The notes: generated from the sequence alone by a model not told the origin. Shown: positions 15,602 to 24,620, counted from the first letter of the stretch. The stretch: DNA of 64,000 bases from CBDFHV01 sp965247705 (GCA_965247705.1 CBDFHV010000084.1:248001-312000); one strand, 5' to 3'. Made by a program: numbers and translations.

Positions 15602-17848
15602 TCAGGTGATCCCCCGCGGGCTGTGCAGGGCGTCCTCGATAATCCGGATCAGGCCCGGCACATTGATCGGCTTGGTGATGTAGTCCCTGAATCCGGCCAT
15701 TTTGCCCGCCTCCACGTCCTTGCGCATGGCGGCGGCGGTAATGGCGATGACGGGGATGTCTCTGGTTTCGTGCGCATCCCGCAGCTGCTTCAGGGCCTCG
15801 ATACCGTTCATTCCAGGGAGGCTGAGGTCCATTAGAATCAGGGCCGGGTTTTCGCTTTTGGCAAGGTCGAACCCCAGCTCCGCATTGTAGGCGGTCAACA
15901 TTCTTATATTTGTGAACTGATCAAGAATCGCTTCCACCAACTGCAGATTGGCCAGGTTGTCCTCGACATAAAGAACCGTGTGAACCGAACCCTCAACGTG
16001 CTTCAGTTCGATATTTCCGCCGGCATCCGGTTCGACCTCGACTTCCTGTGGACCGTGCGCCTGCTTGCTGCTTAAGGGAACGTCGATCCAGAAGGTGCTG
16101 CCTTTGTCCTGCTCGCTCCGGTAACCGATCTGCCCGCGCAGAAGTTCGATGATCTGCTTGGTAATGGTCAGGCCGACACCAGCGCCTTCGATTTCACCGG
16201 ATTCCCATCCCAGACGCTCGAAGGGCTTGAACAGCAAATCCTGCTTGGCGATCGGGACGCCCCTGCCGGTATCGGCGACGCTTATCCTCAACATCCGATT
16301 GGGCAATTCCTGGGCGGTTAGGGTCACCGTGCCATTCTCGCGGTTATACTTGATGGCGTTGGACAATAGGTTGAGCAAGGCCTGCGTGACTCGGGTGCTG
16401 TCGGTCCACAGAAGCGGCAGATCGACCCCGACGGTCCGGTCGATAATTTGGATACCTTCGTCCTTGGCCCGTGTCCCGACAAGCTGCAGACTTTCATCGA
16501 TCACATCCCGGGCCGCGGCATGATCGAGGCTGAGCGACAGCTTTCCGGCCTCGATCATGCTCAGTTCCAGCACCTGATTGATCAGTTCCAGCAGATGGTT
16601 GGCGGCCTTGAGAATGTTAAGGACGTAGGATTTCTGGCTTTCGCTCAACGGATCGTTCGGGTTGAGTTGCATCAACTGGGCAAAGCCGAGGACCGCGTTC
16701 ATGGGCGTGCGCAGTTCGTGGCTCATGGAGGAAAGAAACTCGGACTTGGCCCGGCTGGCGGATTCGGCCGTCAGCTTGGCGTCGATCAGCGAGCGTTCGT
16801 CCTTTTTGTGTTGTATGGCAATGCCCGCCAGATTGGCGGCATTCTCGATCGCCGCGATATCCGATTCCACCGGTGACCTCGGCGTATCGTAGTAGATGGC
16901 GAACGTGGCGAGCACGTTGCCCGATCCGTCGAGGACGGTCTCCGACCAACACGCGGCGAGTCCCGCCTCGGCGGCCAGATCCTTGTACTGTTCCCAGAAG
17001 GGGTGGTGCGCGATATCGCTGACGATGGTCCGTTCGCCCGTGGCGGCAGCGTTGCCGCAACTGCCCAGGCCAACGGCGAATTCCAGCCCATCAATGGCGT
17101 CGTTATAGAACGCGGGCAGGTTGGGCGCGGCGCCCTGGAGAAAGTGCCGGCCACCTTTGTCGACCAGGAGGATGGAGCAAAGGGAGCCCTTGAGTTCTTC
17201 CTCTATGCCGAGGATCAGGGTTTCCAGGATCTCGCCGATCGGCTTGCCCTTGGCGAGCTTTTCCAGGACCACACCGCGGTTCCGTTCCCGCTGCTCGGAA
17301 CGCTCCAATTCCTCCAGAATTGCCTGGCCATTCCAGTTGGCGGCTTCCAGTAGTTTGACCGATTGCCGCAGCTTCAACTGCGACACGACTTGGCGTGCCA
17401 GCGCCTCCAGAGCCTTTGCCTGGTCTTCGTTGATCGTTCTCGGCTCAGTGCCGACGACGCACAAGGTGCCGACCCTCAGGTCGCCTGGCATGATCAGCGG
17501 CGCGCCCGCATAGAATCTTACCCGCGGCCCGTCGGTGACCAACGGGTTGTCGTGAAAACGCTCGTCCTTGGTCGCGTCTTCGACAATCGTCAGGTCGTTG
17601 TCGAGAATGGCATGGGGACAGAAGCCCAACTCGCGGGACACTTCGGTGGCATCCAAGCCAAGGTGTGATTTGAGGAACTGGCGATCGCGGTCAATCAGGC
17701 TGATCAGCGCGATCGGCACGCCACATATCTGCGCCACCAAGTGGGTGATATCGTCGTAGACCTGTTCTTCCAGGGTATCCAGGATGTCGAGCTCGTACAG
17801 CTTCTGGAGCCGCTGTTCCTCGTTCGCCGGTAGCGGTGCGGGAATCAT
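15602..17848 (-). CDS. Soluble hybrid sensor histidine kinase (GAF-GAF-HisKA-HATPase-REC)
   Basis: A 748-residue protein from the ATG at 17848, giving MIPAPLPANEEQRLQKLYEL, a common start of GAF kinases. A first GAF domain is at about 25-165, a second at about 205-360, and a HisKA domain has phosphoacceptor His377 (SSMSHELRTPMN). The ATPase domain has LNLLSNAIKYN (N box), DTGRGVP (G1) and GAGVGLTI (G2). The C-terminal receiver has Asp674 (LILMDLSLPG) and the Lys of YITKPI. There is no membrane helix, so it should sense a cytoplasmic or diffusible cue. With only a receiver as output, it needs an HPt partner; one lies at 45.9 kb, though no link is shown. By eye its base composition is less GC-rich than its neighbours. 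Confidence 0.93.
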   Translation of the reverse strand: MIPAPLPANEEQRLQKLYELDILDTLEEQVYDDITHLVAQICGVPIALISLIDRDRQFLKSHLGLDATEVSRELGFCPHAILDNDLTIVEDATKDERFHDNPLVTDGPRVRFYAGAPLIMPGDLRVGTLCVVGTEPRTINEDQAKALEALARQVVSQLKLRQSVKLLEAANWNGQAILEELERSEQRERNRGVVLEKLAKGKPIGEILETLILGIEEELKGSLCSILLVDKGGRHFLQGAAPNLPAFYNDAIDGLEFAVGLGSCGNAAATGERTIVSDIAHHPFWEQYKDLAAEAGLAACWSETVLDGSGNVLATFAIYYDTPRSPVESDIAAIENAANLAGIAIQHKKDERSLIDAKLTAESASRAKSEFLSSMSHELRTPMNAVLGFAQLMQLNPNDPLSESQKSYVLNILKAANHLLELINQVLELSMIEAGKLSLSLDHAAARDVIDESLQLVGTRAKDEGIQIIDRTVGVDLPLLWTDSTRVTQALLNLLSNAIKYNRENGTVTLTAQELPNRMLRISVADTGRGVPIAKQDLLFKPFERLGWESGEIEGAGVGLTITKQIIELLRGQIGYRSEQDKGSTFWIDVPLSSKQAHGPQEVEVEPDAGGNIELKHVEGSVHTVLYVEDNLANLQLVEAILDQFTNIRMLTAYNAELGFDLAKSENPALILMDLSLPGMNGIEALKQLRDAHETRDIPVIAITAAAMRKDVEAGKMAGFRDYITKPINVPGLIRIIEDALHSPRGIT

Positions 17849-18267
17849 GGCAAACGCCCTTCGAAAAAGATGATCGCCCCGATAACGCAGTGTCGACCAT
17901 CGGCGTCGCATTCTGCCGAACCCGTGTTAGAATTCATACTATCCTTTCGGGTGATATTGGATAGTCTTGATAAAATAAAAATAGCCCTATGAAAAATTTT
18001 ATACTTAATAAATAATTATTTATAATGAAGTGATATGTAATATTCTAATATTATCCAGACAAGACCTCAGCCTGGTTCTGATTATGGGCAATCGAGCCGT
18101 GTCGGGACATGATAGATCGCACGCCGATCGGACCAGCCGCCACGCAAGAGAGGCATGGGATCCGCCCGTTCCGTTTAGAACGGTTGTCGCGCTCCCACCG
18201 TTGGCAAACTTGCCGATGGCGGCGGCATCAAGGCTGGCGGCCGTCACGGGACGGCCTCCCGCCCCCC
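17849..18267. other. 419-bp intergenic region with a strongly AT-rich core (about 17935-18060)
   Basis: The core includes runs such as GATAAAATAAAAATAG and AATAAATAATTATTTATAAT, in sharp contrast with the surrounding DNA. It lies upstream of the hybrid kinase gene, so it probably carries that promoter; candidate hexamers are too many to choose between. A small hairpin, CCGTTC..GAACGG, lies near 18160-18180. I see no gene here. Confidence 0.5.
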
Positions 18268-18975
18268 TCAATGAATATCCGCCTGGCCCGCCATCGCCTT
18301 CCGCAGGGCGGCGACGGTGAAGCCGGGCGCCCGGGCGGCGTCGATAACCAGCTTTTCCTTGCGCGCCACCAGGTCGGCGGCGGCAGGGACATCGCGAGCG
18401 ACGGCGGCCGGTATTACCACGGCGCCATGGCCGTCGGCGTGGATCAGGTCGCCGGAGCGCACGGCCATGCCGTGGATGTTTACCGGCGTCGCGAAGTCCA
18501 CGATGTGCACGTGGGCGTGACTGGGGCCCAGCATCCCGGCCAGGGCTTGAAAGCCCTCGGCCCATTCGTTCAGGTCGCGGATGGAGCCGTCGGTGACTAC
18601 GCCGATGGCGCCCAGGCCCTTGTGGACGGCGCTGTTGACTTCGCCCCAGAAGGCGCCGACGCCGCGCACCGGGTCCAGATCCTGGATCACCACCACCGTT
18701 GGGTCGGCGCCCGAGGCGACGTAGTCGTAGTAGGCCAGCCGCTGCTCTCTCATCTCGTCCGCCGATCGCCCCGGCGGGTCCATGGCGCGAATGGTGGCGG
18801 TGCGCGCATAGCCGACCATGGGCGGCAGGGCCGGGTCGACGCAGACAAAAGGCTTGATGGTAAAGCCGGTGGTGCGGCGTTCGGGCGCCACGATCTCCAG
18901 CGCGTTGCAGACGGTGGGGGTGTCGAGGGCCCGAAGGGCCGCCAGATCGGCGTCGGTGAGCGCTGCGTCGGTCAT
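18268..18975 (-). CDS. RraA-family protein (HMG/CHA aldolase-like)
   Basis: A 235-residue RraA-fold protein. The family includes the RNase E inhibitor RraA and, more often in catabolic clusters, divalent-metal-dependent 4-hydroxy-4-methyl-2-oxoglutarate or oxaloacetate-cleaving aldolases. It keeps the DGSIRD block (around residues 143-148), whose Arg and Asp bind pyruvate carboxylate and metal-bound water in the aldolases, and HADGHGAVVIP near residue 190. Its catabolic neighbours make an aldolase or decarboxylase more likely than RNase regulation. It diverges from the VOC gene across 91 bp. A paralogue lies at 21932. Confidence 0.85.
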   Translation of the reverse strand: MTDAALTDADLAALRALDTPTVCNALEIVAPERRTTGFTIKPFVCVDPALPPMVGYARTATIRAMDPPGRSADEMREQRLAYYDYVASGADPTVVVIQDLDPVRGVGAFWGEVNSAVHKGLGAIGVVTDGSIRDLNEWAEGFQALAGMLGPSHAHVHIVDFATPVNIHGMAVRSGDLIHADGHGAVVIPAAVARDVPAAADLVARKEKLVIDAARAPGFTVAALRKAMAGQADIH

Positions 18976-19066
18976 GGGGCGTTTCCTCCCGCGCGTCCAT
19001 TAAGGTAAGAGAACGAGGGACCAGCCATATCCCGTCCCGCGTTGCCTGCCAAGAAAGGATCGTCCC

Positions 19067-20011
19067 ATGGCCGCCGCCGAGCTCTCCGACGACAGCGCCG
19101 CCGCCCATCAGGTGCCGGGCCCCGGGGAGCGGGTGCTGGACCACGTCGGCCTCTTCGTGCCGGATATGGACAAGGGCCGGGAAGCCCTGGCCCGCCTCGG
19201 CTTCACCCTGCCCCCCGTCACCCCCCAGCGCCACTCCCTGGGCCCGGGGGAGCCGGTGGTGCCGGCGGGCACGGCCAACTGCACCGTCATGTTGCGGCAG
19301 GGCTACGTGGAGATGCTGGCGGTGGTGGGGGAGGGTCCCATCGCCGATCAGATCACCGCGGCCATGAAGCGCTATGTGGGCCTGCACCTGATCGCTTTCG
19401 GCAGCGGAGACGTGGAGGCGGAACACGCCCGTCTCGCGGACGTTGGTTTCGAGCCGGCGCCGGTGGTCCGCCTGCAACGCACGGTGGGCACCCCGGACGG
19501 CGAGGCCATCGCCCAATTCTCCGTGCTGCGGGTGCCCCCCGGCACCCATCCCGAAGGCCGCATCCAATTCTGCCGGCATCACACCGCCGGGGTGGTGTGG
19601 CAGTCACGCTGGATCGCCCACCCCAACCGGGCCATGGCGCTGACCCACATGGCCCTGGTGGTGGCCGACCCGGCGGAGGCGGCGGTCCGCATCGGCCGCT
19701 TTGCCGGCGCCGCCCCGGCGCGGCGAACTGACGGCGGTTGGGACCTGGCCCTGGATCGGGGGTGGCTGACGTTCCTGGACCAAGGCGGCGCGGCCACCCT
19801 TTTGCCCGATGTCTCCGTGCCCGGCCTGCCCTTCATGGCCGCCTTCGCCCTCGACAGCGCCGACACCGCGGAAACCGCCCGGGTGCTGCGGCAGGCGGAC
19901 ATCGTCCCCGGTGACTTCGACGGCGGGCTCCTGGTTCCCCCATCGCCCGACCTGGGCTGCGCCATCGCCTTCCTGAAGCCTTCCGCCCCACCGCCCTGGG
20001 CAGCAATCTGA
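19067..20011 (+). CDS. VOC (glyoxalase/dioxygenase-fold) family protein
   Basis: A 314-residue protein starting at an ATG preceded by AAGAAAGGA. Two repeated beta-alpha-beta-beta-beta modules are visible: LDHVGLFVPDMDKGREALARLGF at 24-46 (metal-ligand-type His26) and LTHMALVVADPAEAAVRIGRF at about 193-213. It belongs to the glyoxalase-like 3 group of VOC proteins, which use a divalent metal to isomerise or oxygenate small acids. The reaction is unknown. The aldo/keto reductase follows 22 bp later, so both are likely cotranscribed. Confidence 0.85.
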   Translation: MAAAELSDDSAAAHQVPGPGERVLDHVGLFVPDMDKGREALARLGFTLPPVTPQRHSLGPGEPVVPAGTANCTVMLRQGYVEMLAVVGEGPIADQITAAMKRYVGLHLIAFGSGDVEAEHARLADVGFEPAPVVRLQRTVGTPDGEAIAQFSVLRVPPGTHPEGRIQFCRHHTAGVVWQSRWIAHPNRAMALTHMALVVADPAEAAVRIGRFAGAAPARRTDGGWDLALDRGWLTFLDQGGAATLLPDVSVPGLPFMAAFALDSADTAETARVLRQADIVPGDFDGGLLVPPSPDLGCAIAFLKPSAPPPWAAI

Positions 20012-20033
20012 CCCCGCGACCGAGGAGAACCCA

Positions 20034-20966
20034 ATGGAAAATCGACCCTTCGGCAAGACCGGCCATGACGTCTCCGCCCTCGGCTTCGGCGGCGCGGAGG
20101 TCGGCTACCTGGAGACCGAACAGCGCCAAGTGGCCCAGGTCCTCAACACACTGCTGGATGAAGGCGTCAATCTTATCGACACCGCCGCCGCCTACGCCGG
20201 CTCCGAAGAGGTCATCGGCAAGGCCATCGCCCACCGCCGGGACGAGTATGTGCTGGTCTCCAAGTGCGGGCGCCCGTTCGAGGACCTGCCGGGCGAGGCC
20301 TGGTCGCCGGATCTGGTCTCCGCCACCGTGGACCGGTCCTTGAGGCGCCTGCAGACGGACCGCCTGGACGTGATGCTGCTCCATTCCTGCGACTTGGAAA
20401 TCCTTAAGAAAGGCGACGCCCTGGGGGCCCTCATCAAGGCGCGGGAGGCGGGCAAGATCCGCTTCGTCGGCTATTCCGGGGACAACGAAGCGGCGGTCCA
20501 CGCCGCCGGGCTTCCCGACGTCGCCGTCATCGAGACCTCGGTCAGCATTTGCGACCAGGCGAACATCGACGGCGTCCTGCCTCTGGCCGCCCGCAATGGG
20601 ATCGGCGTCCTCGCCAAGCGTCCCATCGCCAACGCCGCCTGGAAGGACGTTTCGGAGCGGCGGGGCATCTACGTGAACTATGCCAAGACCTATGCCGCCC
20701 GCCTGGCCGCCATGGGCCTCGCGCCCGCCGACCTGGGCTTCGGCGGCGACCCCGCCGAGGCGTGGCCCGAGATCGCGCTCCGCTTCACCTTGGCCCAGCC
20801 CGGGGTCACCACGGCCATCATCGGCACCACCAGCGATGGTCACGTGCGCCGCAACATCGCGATCGCCGGCCAGGGGCCGCTGCCCGAAGACGCCATGGCC
20901 AAGATCCGCGAGGCCTTCCGCCGCGCCGAACGGGAGGCTGGAGAGGCGTGGCCGGGGCAGACATAG
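20034..20966 (+). CDS. Aldo/keto reductase
   Basis: A 310-residue NADPH-type oxidoreductase with the TIM-barrel AKR signature. The catalytic tetrad is present: Asp49 and Tyr54 (NLIDTAAAYAGSEEVIGKAI), Lys77 (LVSKCG) and His117 (MLLHSCD). The C-terminal cofactor segment is seen as AIIGTTSDGHVRRNIAIA. It lies 22 bp behind the VOC gene. It would reduce an aldehyde or ketone, or oxidise a sugar-like alcohol, in the local catabolic pathway. The substrate is not known. Confidence 0.92.
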   Translation: MENRPFGKTGHDVSALGFGGAEVGYLETEQRQVAQVLNTLLDEGVNLIDTAAAYAGSEEVIGKAIAHRRDEYVLVSKCGRPFEDLPGEAWSPDLVSATVDRSLRRLQTDRLDVMLLHSCDLEILKKGDALGALIKAREAGKIRFVGYSGDNEAAVHAAGLPDVAVIETSVSICDQANIDGVLPLAARNGIGVLAKRPIANAAWKDVSERRGIYVNYAKTYAARLAAMGLAPADLGFGGDPAEAWPEIALRFTLAQPGVTTAIIGTTSDGHVRRNIAIAGQGPLPEDAMAKIREAFRRAEREAGEAWPGQT

Positions 20967-20979
20967 GCGCCTCACTCCA

Positions 20980-21079
20980 ATTTGTCGTTGCCGGACTTGT
21001 TCCGGCAACCCATGGCGCCGTCAACGCTTGAGTCCGCCATGTTCCATGGGTACCCGGAACGAGTCCGGGCACGACAAAT
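20980..21079. repeat. Palindromic intergenic repeat (REP/BIME-like)
   Basis: Outer inverted ends ATTTGTCG and CGACAAAT enclose two hairpins: GTTGCCGGA-CTTG-TTCCGGCAAC near 20987-21009 and a CCCGGA..TCCGGG arm near 21053-21069, joined by CCATGG-containing DNA. It lies between two convergent genes and may end transcription on both strands. Confidence 0.6.
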
Positions 21080-21150
21080 CGGTTCGGTATGGCCGTGGGC
21101 GGGAACGCGTTGAGACTTGCGTGACCCGTATCGCCGCGACGTCTCCGACC

Positions 21151-21903
21151 CTACACCAGCCCCCCGTTGACGTGAATCACTTGGCCGCTGATGTAGCTTG
21201 AGTCCCGGGAGGCGAGGAAGGCGACCATGGCGGCGACCTCGTCCTGGCGGCCGATGCGCCGGAAGGGAATGCGGGCCACCAGGTCCGCCCACTGCTCGGG
21301 GGTCAGGGACGAATGGGTGCCCGGGTCCTTCTCGATAAAGCCCGGCGCCACGGCGTTGGCGGTGACGCCCAGGGGCGCGAGCTGGACGGCGAGGCAGCGG
21401 GTCATGGCCTCCAGTGCTGCCTTGGCCGCGGCAGAGGCGGGGAAGCTGGGGATGTCGTTGCGGTAAACATGCGCGCCGACGGCGCTGATGGCGATCACCC
21501 GGCCATCGGTGGCTTCTTCCAGGTGAGGCAGCGCCGCTGTCACCATGCGGAAAAACCCGCCCGCCACCACATCGTGCACTTTCTCGAAGCCCGCCAGGTC
21601 AATGGTGCCAAAGGGCCGCGCGTCGCCGAACCCGGCGTTGGCGATCAGCACGTCCAAGCCGCCGAAGGCCGCCACCGCCGCCGCCGCCAGGTCACTGGCG
21701 ACCTGGGGTTCCGCCAGGTCGCCGGTGATCACCCGGGCCTCAGCGCCCGCCTCCCGGGCCCCTTCGGCGACCCGCTCGCATCCCGCTTGGTTGACCCTGG
21801 CGTGGATCACCAAGCCGACGCCGGGCGCGGCCAGGCGGCGCACCGTGGCGGCGCCAATGCCGCTGCCCGAGCCGGTGACGAGAATGGAACGGAGGCGGCG
21901 CAT
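21151..21903 (-). CDS. SDR-family oxidoreductase lacking the usual catalytic Tyr
   Basis: About 250 residues from the ATG at 21903 (a GTG 12 bp upstream is possible). It has the NAD(P)-binding TGSGSGIGAA at the N-terminus, the NAG motif in LIANAGFG, the Ser of AISAVGAH, and the family's C-terminal GQVIHVNGGLV. In the catalytic YxxxK position the sequence reads SAAAK (within FPASAAAKAALEAM), so Lys is kept but Tyr is Ser. That would normally impair SDR catalysis. It could be a non-canonical enzyme, a binding protein or a decaying gene. It is 28 bp after the RraA-like gene and likely cotranscribed with it and the ABC importer. Confidence 0.85.
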   Translation of the reverse strand: MRRLRSILVTGSGSGIGAATVRRLAAPGVGLVIHARVNQAGCERVAEGAREAGAEARVITGDLAEPQVASDLAAAAVAAFGGLDVLIANAGFGDARPFGTIDLAGFEKVHDVVAGGFFRMVTAALPHLEEATDGRVIAISAVGAHVYRNDIPSFPASAAAKAALEAMTRCLAVQLAPLGVTANAVAPGFIEKDPGTHSSLTPEQWADLVARIPFRRIGRQDEVAAMVAFLASRDSSYISGQVIHVNGGLV

Positions 21904-21931
21904 GGCCGCGCCCACGAATCGGCTCCTCGCC

Positions 21932-22609
21932 TCAGAAATTATCGCCCAACTTGGCCTGCACCAGCTTGGTCGCGCCGCCGATGTCGCCGATCTTCTCGCC
22001 GCCCTCGAGGATGCGGCGGTGCATGGCGGGCTCGGTGGCCATTTTATCGAGCGCCCAGTCGGCCATATACTCGGTGTCCTCGGGCGGCATGATCAGCACG
22101 CCGCCGTCGTCCAGCAGCACCGAATAGCCGGGCAGCACCGCCACCCCGCCGCAGCAGACGGGCACGTTCATGGCGCCGCCGATGTCGTAGCGCCGGGTGG
22201 TCACCGGCGCCGGCCCGCGGCACCATACGGGCACGTCGTACATGCGGATCTCGTGAAAATCGGCGCAAGCGCCGTCGACGACCACGGCGGTGGCGCCCTG
22301 GGCCTTGGCCTGGGCGGCGGTGCCGCCACCGAAGCAGGCGTGCTTGTGGTCTCCCATGCGGTCGACCACCAGCACGTCGCCGGGCCTCAGCAGTCCCAGG
22401 GCGTGATGCATGAGGGTCGAATCCTGGCCGGGCAGGGCCAAGGTCACGGCGGTGCCGGCAAGGCGCTTGCCGGGAATGACCGACTGGATAGCCCGGTTGA
22501 CGAAGCCCAACTGGCGCAGATGGCCGATGGTGGCGGTCTCGCAGGCGGCCAGCTTGCCGATGATGCGGGCATCCACCTGGGTTGGCATGTCCTTGACGAC
22601 GTAGGTCAT
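21932..22609 (-). CDS. RraA-family protein, divergent paralogue
   Basis: A 225-residue RraA-fold protein, with LLRPGDVLVVDRMGDHKHACFGG and VVVDGACADFHEIR. In canonical members the second block reads DGxxRD; here Arg is replaced by Ala (DGACAD) while Asp is kept, so substrate carboxylate binding may differ. It is distinct from the copy at 18268. It lies between the SDR gene and the ABC permeases on the same strand, within a compact run that suggests one operon. Lyase or aldolase function is inferred only from family and context. Confidence 0.82.
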   Translation of the reverse strand: MTYVVKDMPTQVDARIIGKLAACETATIGHLRQLGFVNRAIQSVIPGKRLAGTAVTLALPGQDSTLMHHALGLLRPGDVLVVDRMGDHKHACFGGGTAAQAKAQGATAVVVDGACADFHEIRMYDVPVWCRGPAPVTTRRYDIGGAMNVPVCCGGVAVLPGYSVLLDDGGVLIMPPEDTEYMADWALDKMATEPAMHRRILEGGEKIGDIGGATKLVQAKLGDNF

Positions 22610-22642
22610 GGTTCGGGGTCCCCCTTTCGAAGATGGAAATGG

Positions 22643-23554
22643 CTAGCGTTGGAGCCGGGGATTGAGCACGTCGCGAAGCTGATCGCCCATCAGGTTGATG
22701 CTGACGACGGTGATCAACAGCGCGATGCCCGGAAAGATGCTGATCCAGTAGCGCCCGCTGAGCATGTGGCCAAAGCCGTTGGAGATCAACAGGCCCAGGG
22801 ACGGCTCGGTGGGGGGCAGACCGACGCCGAGGAACGACAGTGTCGCCTCCAGGGTGATGGCGTGGGCCACCTGCACCGTCGCCACCACAATCAGCGGCGG
22901 CAGGCAGTTGGGCATCAGGTGGCGAAAGGCGATGCGCGAATGGCCGAGGGCCAGGCATTGGGCGGCGTCCATGTATTCCTTGCCGCCCTCCACCAGGGCA
23001 GTACCGCGCACGGTGCGGGCGTAGTAGGCCCACTGGACGATCACCAGGGCGAGGACGATCTTGTCGATTCCCCGCCCCAGCACCGCCAACAACACCAACG
23101 CCACAAGAATCGTCGGAAACCCCAGTTGCAGGTCGACGGTGCGCATGATCAACACGTCCACCCGGCCGCCGAAGTAGGCCGCGGTCAGCCCAAGGGAGGT
23201 GCCGACGACCAGGGCGATCAGAGTGCTTGTGGCGCCGACGCCAAGGCTGATGCGCAGGCCGTAGAAGATGCCGCTCATCATGTCGCGGCCCTGCTCGTCG
23301 GTGCCGAGTACGTAGGCCTTGCCCTCGAACCCCTCCGAGCCGGGCGGCAATTGTCCGTCCAGGATGTTGAGCTGGGCCAGATCGTACGGGTCCTGGGGCG
23401 AGATCCAGGGCGCCACGATGGCGATCCCCACCAGGGCCGCGAACACGGCAAGCCCCAGCACGGCCAGGGGATTCTCCGAAAAATCCGAAACGAAGCGGCG
23501 GACCGGGGTTTGCACCCGTTCCGCCGCGACTGGGTTGGCGGCCGGCGCGGTCAT
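22643..23554 (-). CDS. ABC transporter permease, DppC/OppC type
   Basis: A 303-residue inner-membrane permease of the peptide/nickel import family. A hydrophobic N-terminal helix (LAVLGLAVFAALVGIAIVAP, near residue 35) is followed by a periplasmic loop. The core has about five helices and the EAA-type ATPase-contact loop (YMDAAQCLALGHSRIAFRHLMPN). Its ATG overlaps the stop of the upstream permease gene (ATGA at 23551-23554). It would form a heterodimer with that protein. Confidence 0.93.
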   Translation of the reverse strand: MTAPAANPVAAERVQTPVRRFVSDFSENPLAVLGLAVFAALVGIAIVAPWISPQDPYDLAQLNILDGQLPPGSEGFEGKAYVLGTDEQGRDMMSGIFYGLRISLGVGATSTLIALVVGTSLGLTAAYFGGRVDVLIMRTVDLQLGFPTILVALVLLAVLGRGIDKIVLALVIVQWAYYARTVRGTALVEGGKEYMDAAQCLALGHSRIAFRHLMPNCLPPLIVVATVQVAHAITLEATLSFLGVGLPPTEPSLGLLISNGFGHMLSGRYWISIFPGIALLITVVSINLMGDQLRDVLNPRLQR

Positions 23555-24528
23555 GCCTGGGCCCTGGTCAGGCGAACCCGGGGGTCGAGGTAGGAATAGA
23601 CGATGTCCACCAGCAGATTGATCGTCACGAACAGGGACACCGTCAGCATCAGGTAGGCGACGATCACCGGCCGGTCGAGGACGCCGATGGAATCGATCAT
23701 CAGCTTGCCCATGCCGGGCCAGGAAAAGATCGTCTCGGTGACAACGGAAAAGGCGATGACGCTGCCCAGTTCGATGCCCAGCACGGTGACCACCGGGATC
23801 AGGATGTTCTTCAGGATGTGGACCCAGATCACCCGGCGGGCCGACAGGCCCTTAGCCCAGGCGAACTTCACGTAGTCCAGATGCACGGATTCCCGTACGC
23901 CGGCGCGGGTCAGGCGGATGATGAGGGACAGCTTGAACAGTGCCAGGTTGAACGCCGGCAGCACCATGTGCGCCAAGCCATCGATGGTCAGGATGCTCAG
24001 CTCCACGTCGCCGACGGTGACCGTCTCGCCCCGCCCCGTGGACGGCAGCCAGCCCAGCTCGACGGCGAAAATCAGGATCATCACGATCCCCACCCAGAAG
24101 GTGGGCAGGCTGAAACCGAGGATGGATCCGCCCATGATGGCGCGCCCGGTCCAGGTGTTGGGCTTCAGACCCGCCACCATGCCCAGAGGCACCCCGAGGA
24201 CCAGGGAAATGACCATGGCGGCCAGCGCCAGTTCCAGGGTGGCCGGCAAGCGCTCAGCGATGAGTCCGAGCGCCGGCTCGTTGTGGACAAATGAGGTGCC
24301 CAGATCCCCCTGCATGGCATTGACGACGAAAACGCCGTATTGCCGCCACAAGGGAAGATCCAGGCCGAGGTCGCGGATCGCCCGCTCTCTCTCATCCTCC
24401 GACGCCTCGTCGCTGATCAGGATGTCGACCGGGTTGCCGATGGCGAAGACGCCGACAAAAACCAGGACCGAAACGACCGCCAGGACGGCGACGCTTTGCA
24501 TCAACCGGCGAAGAATGAAGACGATCAT
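23551..24528 (-). CDS. ABC transporter permease, DppB/OppB type
   Basis: A 325-residue permease of the peptide/nickel import family. The first helix is typical (RRLMQSVAVLAVVSVLVFVG), followed by a periplasmic loop and core helices such as LALAAMVISLVLGVPLGMVA. The EAA loop (YVKFAWAKGLSARRVIWVHILKN) carries the ATPase contact. It is separated from the upstream binding-protein gene by a 92-bp gap holding a strong hairpin. No ATP-binding subunit gene is present in the cluster. Confidence 0.93.
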   Translation of the reverse strand: MIVFILRRLMQSVAVLAVVSVLVFVGVFAIGNPVDILISDEASEDERERAIRDLGLDLPLWRQYGVFVVNAMQGDLGTSFVHNEPALGLIAERLPATLELALAAMVISLVLGVPLGMVAGLKPNTWTGRAIMGGSILGFSLPTFWVGIVMILIFAVELGWLPSTGRGETVTVGDVELSILTIDGLAHMVLPAFNLALFKLSLIIRLTRAGVRESVHLDYVKFAWAKGLSARRVIWVHILKNILIPVVTVLGIELGSVIAFSVVTETIFSWPGMGKLMIDSIGVLDRPVIVAYLMLTVSLFVTINLLVDIVYSYLDPRVRLTRAQA

Positions 24529-24563
24529 CGCCGGTTCCCGCCTATCTCCCCTTCGCAGCGGCT

Positions 24564-24592
24564 GTCGGGGCGGGTTCGAAACCCGCCCCGAC
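24564..24592. repeat. Strong hairpin between binding-protein and permease genes
   Basis: A perfect 13-bp stem, GTCGGGGCGGGTT / AACCCGCCCCGAC, with a 3-nt loop and no T-run. Such elements inside ABC-importer operons can protect the upstream mRNA or partly stop transcription, so that binding protein exceeds permease. That is inference here. The sequence resembles the hairpins near 38.2 kb. Confidence 0.65.
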
Positions 24593-24620
24593 GATCACGC
24601 ACCGCGAATGTTCGCGCTGC

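Noticed and set aside
21545..23593. 682-codon plus-strand frame across the RraA, SDR and permease genes
   Set aside because: Antisense to three recognised genes, with no domain or signal.
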